Below, in pieces: positions 1-7,615 of a stretch of 18,538 nucleotides of DNA. The stretch is from the NCBI GenBank assembly GCA_002308635.1, contig DBWG01000047.1, forward strand, positions 1 through 18,538. The letters are read 5' to 3'. Within the stretch, counting starts at the first letter, position 1. The number at the start of each line of letters is the position of its first letter. A model generated the notes under the pieces. The model searched no databases, was not told the DNA's origin, and worked only from the letters and a program-made list of their open reading frames with translations. The DNA comes from Ruminococcaceae bacterium UBA1244 (lineage in GTDB: Bacteria > Bacillota > Clostridia > Oscillospirales > Acutalibacteraceae). Position numbers and translations under genes: made by a program.

Positions 1-377
1 GCGACCAGATGTCGCCGAAGGTTTTCAGAAAGCACCGGCCTGAGCTGACAGAGCGTATCAGGAAATGGATCGCATCGGATCAAACCTACACAGTCCGGTT
101 CGGTATCGGGATGCTGATGGAGCATTATCTGGATGATGACTTCGAGATCACATATCCGGAAATGGCCGCATCTGTCCGGTCGGCGGAATACTATGTCAAT
201 ATGATGACTGCCTGGTATTTTGCAACGGCTTTTGCAAAACAGTTTGACGCTGTGATCCCTTACTTTGAAAACCGTGTCCTTGACAAATGGACACATAACA
301 AGGCTATCGTCAAGGCAACAGAAAGCCGCAGGATAACCCCCGAACAAAAAACATACCTCAAAAGTCTCAGAAGATGA
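1..377 (+). CDS. DNA alkylation repair enzyme, AlkD-like (3' part)
   Basis: The reading frame is open from the window edge (frame beginning at base 3), so the true start lies outside and only about the last 125 residues are present. AlkD-family proteins are DNA glycosylases built from HEAT-like repeats that remove positively charged alkylated bases such as 3-methyladenine and 7-methylguanine. The visible helices resemble that family: a segment around TVRFGIGMLMEHYLDD, then SAEYYVNMMTAWYFATAFAK, and the C-terminal ITPEQKTYLKSLRR. Full-length relatives are roughly 220-240 residues, so about half the gene is missing. It ends immediately before a strong terminator, so it is the last gene of its unit. 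The family call rests on remembered similarity; catalytic residues were not mapped. Confidence 0.82.
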   Translation, partial: DQMSPKVFRKHRPELTERIRKWIASDQTYTVRFGIGMLMEHYLDDDFEITYPEMAASVRSAEYYVNMMTAWYFATAFAKQFDAVIPYFENRVLDKWTHNKAIVKATESRRITPEQKTYLKSLRR

Positions 378-405
378 AAAAGCGGCTTCGGCCGCTTTTT
401 TTATT
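377..405 (+). terminator. Rho-independent terminator of the AlkD-like gene
   Basis: AGCGGC (381-386) pairs with GCCGCT (391-396) around a stable TTCG tetraloop. The stem is extended by A:T pairs and followed by a run of T. It starts at the stop codon itself, so termination must be tightly coupled to the end of the gene. Confidence 0.93.
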
Positions 406-425
406 CGGGGAATAATAATCCACAT

Positions 426-462
426 CAATGTAAAAAATGTAAATATTTTTTAAAATACATTG
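426..462. promoter_or_regulatory. AT-rich nested palindrome, possible operator
   Basis: Outer arms CAATGTA (426-432) and TACATTG (456-462) enclose inner arms TAAAAAAT (431-438) and ATTTTTTA (445-452). All arms match perfectly. The right end covers the start of the -35 box, a usual place for a repressor or a class II activator. No regulator is identified. Confidence 0.4.
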
Positions 463-488
463 CATTATCGTTTTTTTTCGGTTATTAT
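460..488 (+). promoter_or_regulatory. Sigma-A-type promoter of the EAL gene
   Basis: TTGCAT (460-465) is separated by 17 bases from TATTAT (483-488). The implied transcript would have a leader of roughly 75 bases before the chosen TTG start. The -35 box overlaps the right arm of an AT-rich palindrome (426-462). Confidence 0.6.
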
Positions 489-571
489 TATAGTGGGTAG
501 GAATATCGGAATAATAGCCAAATATTCCGCAGTTTCTTTGAAATACTTTGTCAGATCGGAGGATGACCGTC

Positions 572-2686
572 TTGCATAAAGAGATTATCTACGAATATTT
601 CGGACGACAAAAAAACGATATGGAGTCGTCAGCGATACCTTTTGTGATTTTTCAATATATAGATTCTGAAACATACGTTGTATTGGTCTCTGACGGTATG
701 TGCCGCCTTTTTGAATCAAAAAGAACCGAAGTTTCAAAAACCCTGAAAAATACGATCTATACTACAGTTCATCCCGAAGATGTTGAAAAGCTGTCTTCCG
801 CATGGAAAAAATTCGTTACCGAGGACGCAGACTTCAATATTGTGTTCAGAAAGATCATAAACAACAGCCTGCGCAGCATACACGCACAGGGAACAAGCCA
901 TTACACCGATACGGGAGAAAAGCTGTATACCATCTGGTGCAGCGATGTTACGGATATCGTCAATGCCGAAAAGATCAATACCTACTACGATAAGCTCACA
1001 GGACTTCCGAATATGTCTGCTTTCGGAGTGCTTGCTGCTCAGGAAAGAGAACGGATGCAGCGCAAGGGCACAGTTTCTGCTTTTGTATATTTTGATATCC
1101 GTGATATGAAGGCGATCAACGAAAAATACGGCTTTGCAAGAGGAAACGGCGTTATTTCAGGAGCGGCATTCGTATTGAAGGATATTTTTGAAAAGGATGC
1201 TATAGCAAGATTTTCGGATGACCATTTTGTTGTACTGACTGAGAAAAAACACCTTGAACAAAAAATAGAGCAGGTCAACGACCAGATACTCCGCAATCCG
1301 ATGGGAATACCCGTTCAGGTCTGCGCAGGAATATATCTGGATTCCGGCACAGGTCTTGACATATATGCAGCCTGCGACAGAGCAAGACTTGCGTGTAATG
1401 CAGTCAAGGGCGACTATACAAGAAAATACCACGTTTTTGACCGTGATATGTTTACGGAATACCGTCAGCGCCGCCATGTTCTTAATCACTTTGATGAAGC
1501 TCTCGAAAGCGGCAGCATAAAGCTTTATTATCAGCCGATAATCCGTACCGTGACCGGAAAGATATGCGATATGGAAGCACTGGCAAGATGGATAGACCCC
1601 GAAAAGGGTATGCTCCCGCCGTCACAGTTCATTCCTGTGCTTGAGGACAACAGGCTCATACATAAACTGGATTTTTATATGCTCCGAAAAATATGCGAGA
1701 GCATTGCATATCAGAAAAGCCAGAATATGCCGCTGGTGCCTGTATCCGTGAACCTGTCACGCACCAACTTTGAGATATGCGACGTGTTTGACGAGGTGCT
1801 TGCGATAGTAAATGAATATAACATCGCACATCATCTCCTCACGGTGGAAATAACCGAAAGCGCCTTCATCAAGAATCAGCAGTTTCTGAGAAACCAGATC
1901 GACAGATTCCGTGAAGCGGGCTTCAATGTATGGATGGATGACTTCGGAAGCGAATATTCCTCTCTGAATACACTTCAGGAATACAGCTTTGATCTCATAA
2001 AGCTTGATATGCGCTTTATGAAAAATTTCAGCCTCACCGGAAAAAATCACTTCATTCTGTCTGACATCATCGGCATGATATCACGTCTCGGAGTCAGCAC
2101 CCTTGCAGAAGGCGTTCAGACAAAGGAGCAGCTTCATTTTCTGAGAGATGCCGGATGCGACAAGGTGCAGGGATATCTTTTCAGCAAGCCTATGCCCTGT
2201 GAATATTTCTACAACAAGGAAAGGGTATTCAACGGACTTGAATATGACGATATCGCAAGCACTGTTTATTATGACAAAATAACCATGACCAGTCTTGAAC
2301 CGACAAACGCCTTTGATATTTTCGGCGGCTTCTTCGGCGACACAAGTGAAGTTCCGATCGCAGTGCTTGAATTCAAGAATAAGCAGTTCAGGATATTAAA
2401 AGCAAACAATTCCTACAAGTCTTTTCTTGAAGAGCTTGGAGAAGACAAAGAAAAGATCTACGGTGACTTTTATGAATGGTACAGGGATCCTCCGGAGCTG
2501 CTTGCAATGGCTGCAAAGAGAAGCCTTGAAAAGCGAGGAGCCGAAAACATACTTTTAGAACACATAAACGGTGTGAGCATCTCAGCACGTCTTATTTATA
2601 TAGCCCACGACAAGAAATATTCACGGGCATCATTCCTCATAATAGTCAGAAAATTCGGCCGTCCTCCCGAACTTCCGGGCGGATGA
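572..2686 (+). CDS. c-di-GMP phosphodiesterase-type protein: PAS-like, degenerate GGDEF, EAL, PAS-like C-terminus
   Basis: A probable cytoplasmic signalling protein of 704 residues that would hydrolyse cyclic di-GMP. A PAS-like sensor covers roughly residues 20-130. A GGDEF fold follows (YYDKLTGLPN near 139-147), but the signature is FSDDHF at about 214-219, so diguanylate cyclase activity should be lost. The EAL domain (about 315-545) keeps EAL at 335-337, Asn394 in SVNLS, Glu426 in EITES, Asp456-Asp457 in DDFGSEYSSL, Lys477/Asp479 in IKLD, and Glu513 in EGVQT, so it looks catalytic. The last Glu of the usual EGVET motif is Gln516. The tail (about 580-704) resembles a second PAS-like fold. 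The frame opens upstream at TTG 548, but GGAGG at 558-562 touches ATG 563 and sits 9 bases before TTG 572, so TTG 572 is preferred. No membrane segment is visible. It appears monocistronic. Confidence 0.9.
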   Translation: MHKEIIYEYFGRQKNDMESSAIPFVIFQYIDSETYVVLVSDGMCRLFESKRTEVSKTLKNTIYTTVHPEDVEKLSSAWKKFVTEDADFNIVFRKIINNSLRSIHAQGTSHYTDTGEKLYTIWCSDVTDIVNAEKINTYYDKLTGLPNMSAFGVLAAQERERMQRKGTVSAFVYFDIRDMKAINEKYGFARGNGVISGAAFVLKDIFEKDAIARFSDDHFVVLTEKKHLEQKIEQVNDQILRNPMGIPVQVCAGIYLDSGTGLDIYAACDRARLACNAVKGDYTRKYHVFDRDMFTEYRQRRHVLNHFDEALESGSIKLYYQPIIRTVTGKICDMEALARWIDPEKGMLPPSQFIPVLEDNRLIHKLDFYMLRKICESIAYQKSQNMPLVPVSVNLSRTNFEICDVFDEVLAIVNEYNIAHHLLTVEITESAFIKNQQFLRNQIDRFREAGFNVWMDDFGSEYSSLNTLQEYSFDLIKLDMRFMKNFSLTGKNHFILSDIIGMISRLGVSTLAEGVQTKEQLHFLRDAGCDKVQGYLFSKPMPCEYFYNKERVFNGLEYDDIASTVYYDKITMTSLEPTNAFDIFGGFFGDTSEVPIAVLEFKNKQFRILKANNSYKSFLEELGEDKEKIYGDFYEWYRDPPELLAMAAKRSLEKRGAENILLEHINGVSISARLIYIAHDKKYSRASFLIIVRKFGRPPELPGG

Positions 2687-2911
2687 GCGGGTGCCCCAGC
2701 AGGACGACTCCGACACCGCTCCCTTATGACCGCTCACTTCTTTCAGTGCTGCACTTCAGGAACGCACATCCGGTGCATCGGCACAGCCGCCTATGTTATC
2801 CTATCTGACGCCGTCGCCCTTGACGGGCTTTAGGCTGCTTCTTTTATATTTTTCCGCACCTGCTTTATTCAGAGCGTCAAATGCAGAAAAATTAAGCAGC
2901 GAATCTATCAA
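2687..2911. other. Unexplained GC-rich intergenic segment
   Basis: No convincing gene is present. The composition is visibly richer in G and C than the neighbouring genes, up to about 2830. Short self-complementary pieces occur: GAGCGGGTG near 2684 with CACCGCTC near 2713, and CCGTC (2811-2815) with GACGG (2822-2826). The second is followed by a loosely T-rich stretch and may terminate the EAL transcript. The segment lies upstream of the purL promoter, so it is not part of the purL leader. It could hold a structured RNA or decayed sequence. Confidence 0.4.
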
Positions 2912-2935
2912 GTGCCGATAACACGCACCACATAC

Positions 2936-2964
2936 TTGTATATTCATCTCGGATATGGTAAAAT
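2936..2964 (+). promoter_or_regulatory. Sigma-A promoter of purL with extended -10
   Basis: TTGTAT (2936-2941), exactly 17 bases, then TAAAAT (2959-2964). The TG of an extended -10 lies one base upstream (2956-2957). The predicted start of transcription near 2971 gives a leader of about 43 bases, too short for a known purine riboswitch. Confidence 0.75.
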
Positions 2965-2975
2965 AGCATCAGTAC

Positions 2976-2994
2976 ATTGTTTGTATAAAACAAT
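2976..2994. promoter_or_regulatory. Inverted repeat in the purL leader, possible operator
   Basis: ATTGTTT (2976-2982) and AAACAAT (2988-2994) are perfect complements around GTATA. The repeat begins about five bases downstream of the predicted transcription start, a place where a bound repressor would block initiation. The RNA hairpin would be weak, so a DNA site is more likely. Confidence 0.35.
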
Positions 2995-3013
2995 TAAAAA
3001 AGGATGGATCAAA

Positions 3014-6000
3014 ATGAACTCCGTAAAAAGAATATTTGTAGAAAAAAGAGACGGCTTTGATGTCGAAGCCTCAAACCTCATGGCAGACCTGAGAAATAAT
3101 CTCGGTCTGAAAGCTATCCAAAAGGTACGCATCATCAACCGCTACGACATAAGCGGTCTCGAAGGCGAAAGCTTTGAAAAGGCAAAGAATACTATCCTCA
3201 GCGAAACTAACGCAGATACCGTTTATGATGAATTTCTGCCCGAAGACAAGGATTTCCGCATCTTTGCTATGGAATACCTCCCCGGTCAGTACGATCAGAG
3301 AGCAGATTCCGCCGCACAGTGCGTTCAGCTCCTCACTCAGGGCGAACGTCCCGATGTTGTGAGCGCAAAGCTTATCGCAGTCAAGGGCGATATCACTGAC
3401 GATGAGTTTATAAAGATACAGCACTACCTTATCAACCCCGTTGAATCAAGAAAGGCTTCTCTCGAAAAGCCTGAGTCACTCGACATGAAAGCCGACAGAC
3501 CGGCTGACGTTGCTGTTGTAGAGGGCTTTACAAGCTGGAATGACGATGAGATGCAGAAGTATTTCAGCTCAATGGGCTTTGCTATGACGCTCTCCGACCT
3601 CAAATTCTGCCGTGACTATTTCCGTGACGATGAACACCGTGACCCGACTGTCACAGAGCTTCGTGTTATCGACACCTATTGGTCTGACCACTGCCGTCAC
3701 ACAACATTCCTCACGAGACTTGACAAGGTAGAGATAGAAAAATCCGCACTTACAAAAACTATCGAGGATGCTCTTGCACTTTACTATGAAAGCCGCAATG
3801 AAATTTACGGCGAAAATTCAACAAGAGATGTTTCTCTGATGGATATGGCTCTTGTCGGAATGAAGCTCCTCAAAAAACGAGGCATGATTCCTGATCTTGA
3901 CCTGAGCGATGAGATAAATGCCTGCTCGATAGAAGTTCCCGTTACGATCGACGGCAAGACTGAACAGTGGCTCGTACAGTTCAAGAACGAGACCCATAAC
4001 CATCCCACAGAGATCGAACCTTTCGGCGGCGCTGCTACCTGTCTCGGAGGCGCTATCAGAGACCCGCTCTCAGGCAGAGCTTATGTTTATCAGGCAATGC
4101 GTGTTACAGGCTCAGGCGATCCGACAGTACCCTTTGAAAAGACTATGGAAGGCAAGCTTCCTTCACGTAAGATAACTACCGGCGCAGCAGCAGGCTACAG
4201 CTCCTACGGCAACCAGATAGGCCTTGCAACAGGTCAGGTAACCGAACTCTACGATCAGGGCTATGTTGCAAAAAGACTGGAGATCGGCGCTGTTATCGGC
4301 GCTTCACCAAAGGCAAACGTAATTCGTGAAGTCCCCGCTCCCGATGATATCATCGTACTTTTGGGCGGCAGAACCGGACGTGACGGCTGCGGCGGTGCAA
4401 CAGGCTCTTCTAAGGCTCACACAATGGATTCTATCGAGACCTGCGGTGCGGAAGTTCAGAAGGGTAATCCTCCCACAGAGAGAAAGATCCAGCGTCTGTT
4501 CAGGAACAGCGTGGTTTCTACAATGATAAAGCGCTGCAATGACTTCGGCGCAGGCGGCGTATGCGTTGCTATCGGCGAGCTTGCAGACGGTCTTACAGTC
4601 GATCTTGATAAGGTAACAAAGAAATATGACGGTCTTGACGGAACGGAACTTGCTATCTCCGAATCTCAGGAGAGAATGGCTGTAGTTCTTGACCCGAAAG
4701 ATGTTGAAAAGTTTATAAACGAAGCAAAGAAAGAAAACCTTGAAGCTACGGCTGTTGCAGTCGTAACAGAAAATCCCCGTCTTACAATGCAGTGGAGAGG
4801 AAAGACTATCGTTGACCTCAGCAGAAAGTTCCTCAACACAAACGGCGTAACTCAGGTAGCAGAGGCATATATCACAGCTCCCGCTGACGGAAAATGCTAC
4901 CGCAAACAGGCTCCCGCTGCTCTTGAAGGCATGAACACAAAGGACGCTTTCAAGGCAAACCTTTCAAGACTTGAAGTCTGCTCACAGAAGGGTCTTTGCG
5001 AACGCTTTGACTCCAGCATCGGCGCAGCTACCGTAATTATGCCTTTCGGCGGCGTTACTCAGCTCACTCCTCAGGACGCTATGGCTGCAAAGATACCTCT
5101 CCTTCACGGCGAAACAGATGACGCTACTGCTATGGCTTACGGCTATATCCCCGGAATTTCAAGATGGAGCCCGTTCCACGGCGCAGCTTATGCAGTTGTT
5201 GAATCACTTTCAAAGCTTCTTGCCATAGGCGCAGACCCCATGACCGCAAGACTTACCTTCCAGGAATATTTTGAGAGACTCCACGATGTTCCCTCACGCT
5301 GGGGCAAGCCCGCAGCAGCACTTTTGGGTTCACTCGTTGCACAGATAAAGATGGGACTTCCGTCTATCGGCGGTAAGGACAGCATGTCAGGCTCTTTTGA
5401 AGACCTTGACGTACCGCCCACACTCGTAAGCTTTGCAGTTGCAATGACAAAGGCTTCAAAGACAATTTCCGCCGAGTTCAAAAAGGCAGGTTCAAAGGTA
5501 ATTTATGTTCCCGTACCCGAGGATAAGGAGTCCCTTATGCCCGACTGGGAAAAGCTCAAAGCTATGTACAGGGCTGTATACGCTCTTATGAATAACGGCA
5601 AAGTCCTTGCCGCATATACAGTAAAAGAAGGCGGCGCTGCTGCCGCTGTTGCAAAGATGTGCTTCGGCAATAAGATGGGCTTCACATTCGCTAAGGAACT
5701 TACCGCTGATGAGCTGTTTGCACCGCTGAGCGGTTCTATGATTCTTGAACTCGCTGACGGCGCAGAGCTTGACGCAAATATTGTTTCTTATGAGCTTGGT
5801 ACTACAAACGACAGCGGTACAATAACCGTAAACGGCAGCACACTCACAGTAGATGAACTTATCGCCGCATGGACAGAAAAATTAGAGGGCGTGTTCCCTG
5901 TCAAGGCTGCCTGCCCCGAAAATAAATATGACATCCCGCTCTATACTGAGAGAAACACCTCTTCTCCGGCAATAAAGACCGCAAAACCGAAGGTATTCAT

Positions 6001-6781
6001 TCCGGTATTCCCCGGTACAAACTGCGAAGTCGATACCGCAAGAGCCTTTGAAAAGGCAGGCGCAGAACCGCAGCTCCTTATCGTAAGAAATCTCACTCCC
6101 TCTGACATTGAAGAAACAATTGACGAGATGGTAAGACTTATAGAGCAGTCACAGATGATAATGCTTCCGGGCGGATTCTCCGGCGGTGACGAGCCTGACG
6201 GTTCAGGCAAGTTCATTGCAACCACATTCCGCAATCCGAGAGTTTCCGAAGCAGTAAATAACCTGCTCAAAAACCGTGACGGTCTTATGCTCGGTATCTG
6301 CAACGGTTTCCAGGCACTTATCAAGCTTGGTCTCGTTCCTTACGGCGAGATAAGAGATCTGAAACCCGATGACCCGACACTGACATTCAACACTGTCGGC
6401 AGACATATTTCCTGCATGGCATATACACGCATCACATCCGCAAAATCACCGTGGTTCTCTATGGTAAATGCAGGAGATATCCACGCTGTACCGATATCAC
6501 ACGGCGAAGGACGCTTTGTTGCCAATGACGAAATGCTCAGAAAGCTCATTGAAAACGGTCAGGTCGCAACACAGTATGTTTCTCCCGACGGCAAGGTTGC
6601 AAACGATATTACATTCAACCCCAACGGCTCTGTATGCGCTATCGAAGGCATCACAAGCCCCGACGGACGTGTACTCGGAAAGATGGGTCACTCCGAAAGA
6701 AAGGGCGACAACCTCTATTTCAATGTACCGTTTGAGAAGGATCAGAAGATCTTTGAAAGCGGCGTTGCATACTTCAAATAA
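3014..6781 (+). CDS. purL: Phosphoribosylformylglycinamidine synthase, single-chain with fused glutaminase
   Basis: Catalyses the fourth step of de novo purine synthesis: FGAR plus ATP plus glutamine gives FGAM. The 1255 residues match the large single-chain form of Clostridia and streptococci, in which PurS-, PurL- and PurQ-like parts are fused. Visible motifs are WSDHCRHTTF (about 215-224), KNETHNHPTEIEPFGGAATC, FGGVTQLTPQDAM and GGKDSMSGSF in the two PurM-like halves. The C-terminal class I amidotransferase has nucleophile Cys1096 in LGICNGFQ and His1163/Glu1165 in SHGEGRF. All expected catalytic residues appear present. The open frame extends upstream to 2912, but the promoter lies inside that extension and an AAAGG-type site precedes ATG 3014, so that start is chosen. 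No other pur gene is adjacent. Confidence 0.97.
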   Translation: MNSVKRIFVEKRDGFDVEASNLMADLRNNLGLKAIQKVRIINRYDISGLEGESFEKAKNTILSETNADTVYDEFLPEDKDFRIFAMEYLPGQYDQRADSAAQCVQLLTQGERPDVVSAKLIAVKGDITDDEFIKIQHYLINPVESRKASLEKPESLDMKADRPADVAVVEGFTSWNDDEMQKYFSSMGFAMTLSDLKFCRDYFRDDEHRDPTVTELRVIDTYWSDHCRHTTFLTRLDKVEIEKSALTKTIEDALALYYESRNEIYGENSTRDVSLMDMALVGMKLLKKRGMIPDLDLSDEINACSIEVPVTIDGKTEQWLVQFKNETHNHPTEIEPFGGAATCLGGAIRDPLSGRAYVYQAMRVTGSGDPTVPFEKTMEGKLPSRKITTGAAAGYSSYGNQIGLATGQVTELYDQGYVAKRLEIGAVIGASPKANVIREVPAPDDIIVLLGGRTGRDGCGGATGSSKAHTMDSIETCGAEVQKGNPPTERKIQRLFRNSVVSTMIKRCNDFGAGGVCVAIGELADGLTVDLDKVTKKYDGLDGTELAISESQERMAVVLDPKDVEKFINEAKKENLEATAVAVVTENPRLTMQWRGKTIVDLSRKFLNTNGVTQVAEAYITAPADGKCYRKQAPAALEGMNTKDAFKANLSRLEVCSQKGLCERFDSSIGAATVIMPFGGVTQLTPQDAMAAKIPLLHGETDDATAMAYGYIPGISRWSPFHGAAYAVVESLSKLLAIGADPMTARLTFQEYFERLHDVPSRWGKPAAALLGSLVAQIKMGLPSIGGKDSMSGSFEDLDVPPTLVSFAVAMTKASKTISAEFKKAGSKVIYVPVPEDKESLMPDWEKLKAMYRAVYALMNNGKVLAAYTVKEGGAAAAVAKMCFGNKMGFTFAKELTADELFAPLSGSMILELADGAELDANIVSYELGTTNDSGTITVNGSTLTVDELIAAWTEKLEGVFPVKAACPENKYDIPLYTERNTSSPAIKTAKPKVFIPVFPGTNCEVDTARAFEKAGAEPQLLIVRNLTPSDIEETIDEMVRLIEQSQMIMLPGGFSGGDEPDGSGKFIATTFRNPRVSEAVNNLLKNRDGLMLGICNGFQALIKLGLVPYGEIRDLKPDDPTLTFNTVGRHISCMAYTRITSAKSPWFSMVNAGDIHAVPISHGEGRFVANDEMLRKLIENGQVATQYVSPDGKVANDITFNPNGSVCAIEGITSPDGRVLGKMGHSERKGDNLYFNVPFEKDQKIFESGVAYFK

Positions 6782-6803
6782 TCACAAACAAATAACAGCA
6801 CAA

Positions 6804-6850
6804 AAAACAGCACACCCGAACGGATATTTCCATCGGGTGTGCTTTTCTTT
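6804..6850. terminator. Bidirectional terminator between purL and the coat genes
   Basis: A perfect 10-base stem, GCACACCCGA (6810-6819) with TCGGGTGTGC (6833-6842), has a 13-base loop. T-rich sequence follows on the plus strand and A-rich sequence precedes it. It therefore works for purL and, read on the minus strand, for the coat genes ending at 6861. Confidence 0.9.
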
Positions 6851-6860
6851 ATGACATAAT

Positions 6861-7109
6861 TTATTGCTGTGAGCTGAACTTCATCTTGACGGAGTTGAGC
6901 TTCTGCTGCTCAGCCTTTTCGGGAGAATACCAGCCTCTTGATTTCATCTGGTCGTATATCTGTGACTCCATATTCAGCGATGAATTGAGAGAGCTTGAAA
7001 ATGTCCTCTTTACATCGCAGGTCGATGATTCTATTGTTCCGTGCAGATAAAGGTCGCAAACGCCCTTTTCAAGCATGAGAATGTTTTCCATAAGATTTCT
7101 GTCGTCCAT
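6861..7109 (-). CDS. Spore coat protein, Coat F family
   Basis: An 82-residue protein resembling the Coat F domain family of spore coat proteins. The recognisable stretch runs from YLHGTIESST (about residues 21-30) through SLNMESQIYDQMKSRGWYSP to EKAEQQKLNSVKMKF, matching the family pattern of two helices and a GWY-P-EQA-QQKLN tail. It would be a structural or assembly component of the developing spore. GAGGAGGG lies 6-8 bases before the ATG and overlaps the stop codon of the upstream gene, 12 bases away, so the two are translationally linked. The family is well known in Bacillus and Clostridia; its molecular role here is inferred. Confidence 0.85.
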   Translation of the reverse strand: MDDRNLMENILMLEKGVCDLYLHGTIESSTCDVKRTFSSSLNSSLNMESQIYDQMKSRGWYSPEKAEQQKLNSVKMKFSSQQ

Positions 7110-7121
7110 TATTAGCCCTCC

Positions 7122-7295
7122 TCAAAGCAGTCCGTAAAAGTTCTGAAAGATAGTTCTGTGTGCCTGTTCAAGCTGCTGTACAAGACCTCTGAGTTCGCTG
7201 TCCTGAAGCTGGTTCATTGTTTCACAGCACTGTGCCTGAAAATACTGCTCCTGTCCGAGAGCGTCTTCAACATAAAGTAATTCCTTGCTTGTCAT
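7122..7295 (-). CDS. Small spore-coat-associated protein (57 aa)
   Basis: A short gene encoding 57 residues. It begins MTSKELLYVEDALGQEQYF, continues with a Cys-Cys pair at 23-24 (AQCCETMNQLQD) and ends FYGLL. The sequence is helical and rich in Gln and Glu. Its composition and its place directly before a Coat F gene suggest a partner that supplies the N-terminal helices of a split coat protein; such small partners are common beside CotF-like genes in Clostridia. A strong GGAGGAAA site lies 4 bases before ATG 7295. Its stop is 12 bases before the next gene, so both form one operon. Function is inferred from context and general resemblance. Confidence 0.8.
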   Translation of the reverse strand: MTSKELLYVEDALGQEQYFQAQCCETMNQLQDSELRGLVQQLEQAHRTIFQNFYGLL

Positions 7296-7326
7296 ACTGT
7301 TTCCTCCTTGTTGTTTGGTACAAGGT

Positions 7327-7357
7327 TAGTATGAGCAGAAACTATTTTTATTATTCA
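7327..7357 (-). promoter_or_regulatory. Sigma-G-like sporulation promoter of the coat gene pair
   Basis: On the minus strand TGAATA (7357-7352) is followed by 18 bases and CATACTA (7333-7327). This resembles the forespore sigma-G consensus (TGAATA-like -35, CATACTA-like -10) rather than sigma-A. Transcription would begin near 7320, about 25 bases before ATG 7295, with the ribosome binding site inside that leader. The fit agrees with the spore function of the genes. Confidence 0.6.
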
Positions 7358-7396
7358 GAATTGAAAAATTTTGTTTTAGTACAGAAGTTTGCTGTG

Positions 7397-7600
7397 CGCT
7401 GCTGCTCGCAGCGGAATAGTTTTTCCGAACCGCAGCAAGGGGACGCCCTCTTGTGCAGGGCGTCCCCTCTTCAAAAACAGTCCACAGGACTGTTTTTGAA
7501 TTCACCCCTTGCGGAGCACTTTATAAAAAAGAATTTCACCGTCTGCGGACGGCGACCAGGGCTGCTCGCCCTGGACCTCGGCAGGAGCTAAAGCCCCTGC
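7397..7600. repeat. Cluster of six hairpins, probable interspersed repeat element
   Basis: Perfect or near-perfect inverted repeats follow one another. CGCTGC/GCAGCG (7397-7413, loop TGCTC). GGGGACGCCCT/AGGGCGTCCCC (7439-7467). TTCAAAAACAGTCC with GGACTGTTTTTGAA (7470-7500, 3-base loop). CCGTC/GACGG (7539-7552). CCAGGGC/GCCCTGG (7556-7574, loop TGCTC again). GCAGG/CCTGC (7581-7600). An outer pair, CCGCAGCAAGGGG near 7430 and CCCCTTGCGG near 7505, brackets two of them. No gene is present. The right end probably also terminates pncA. It looks like the modular intergenic repeats of Ruminococcus-type genomes. Confidence 0.6.
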
Positions 7601-7615
7601 ACCCGCATATTTATA

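Noticed and set aside
2912..3013. N-terminal extension of purL
   Set aside because: The promoter and ribosome binding site lie within this extension, and the protein family begins at the MNSVKRIFVEKRDGFD segment.
2965..3013. Purine or PRPP riboswitch before purL
   Set aside because: The leader is only about 43 bases and lacks any aptamer-like conserved core.
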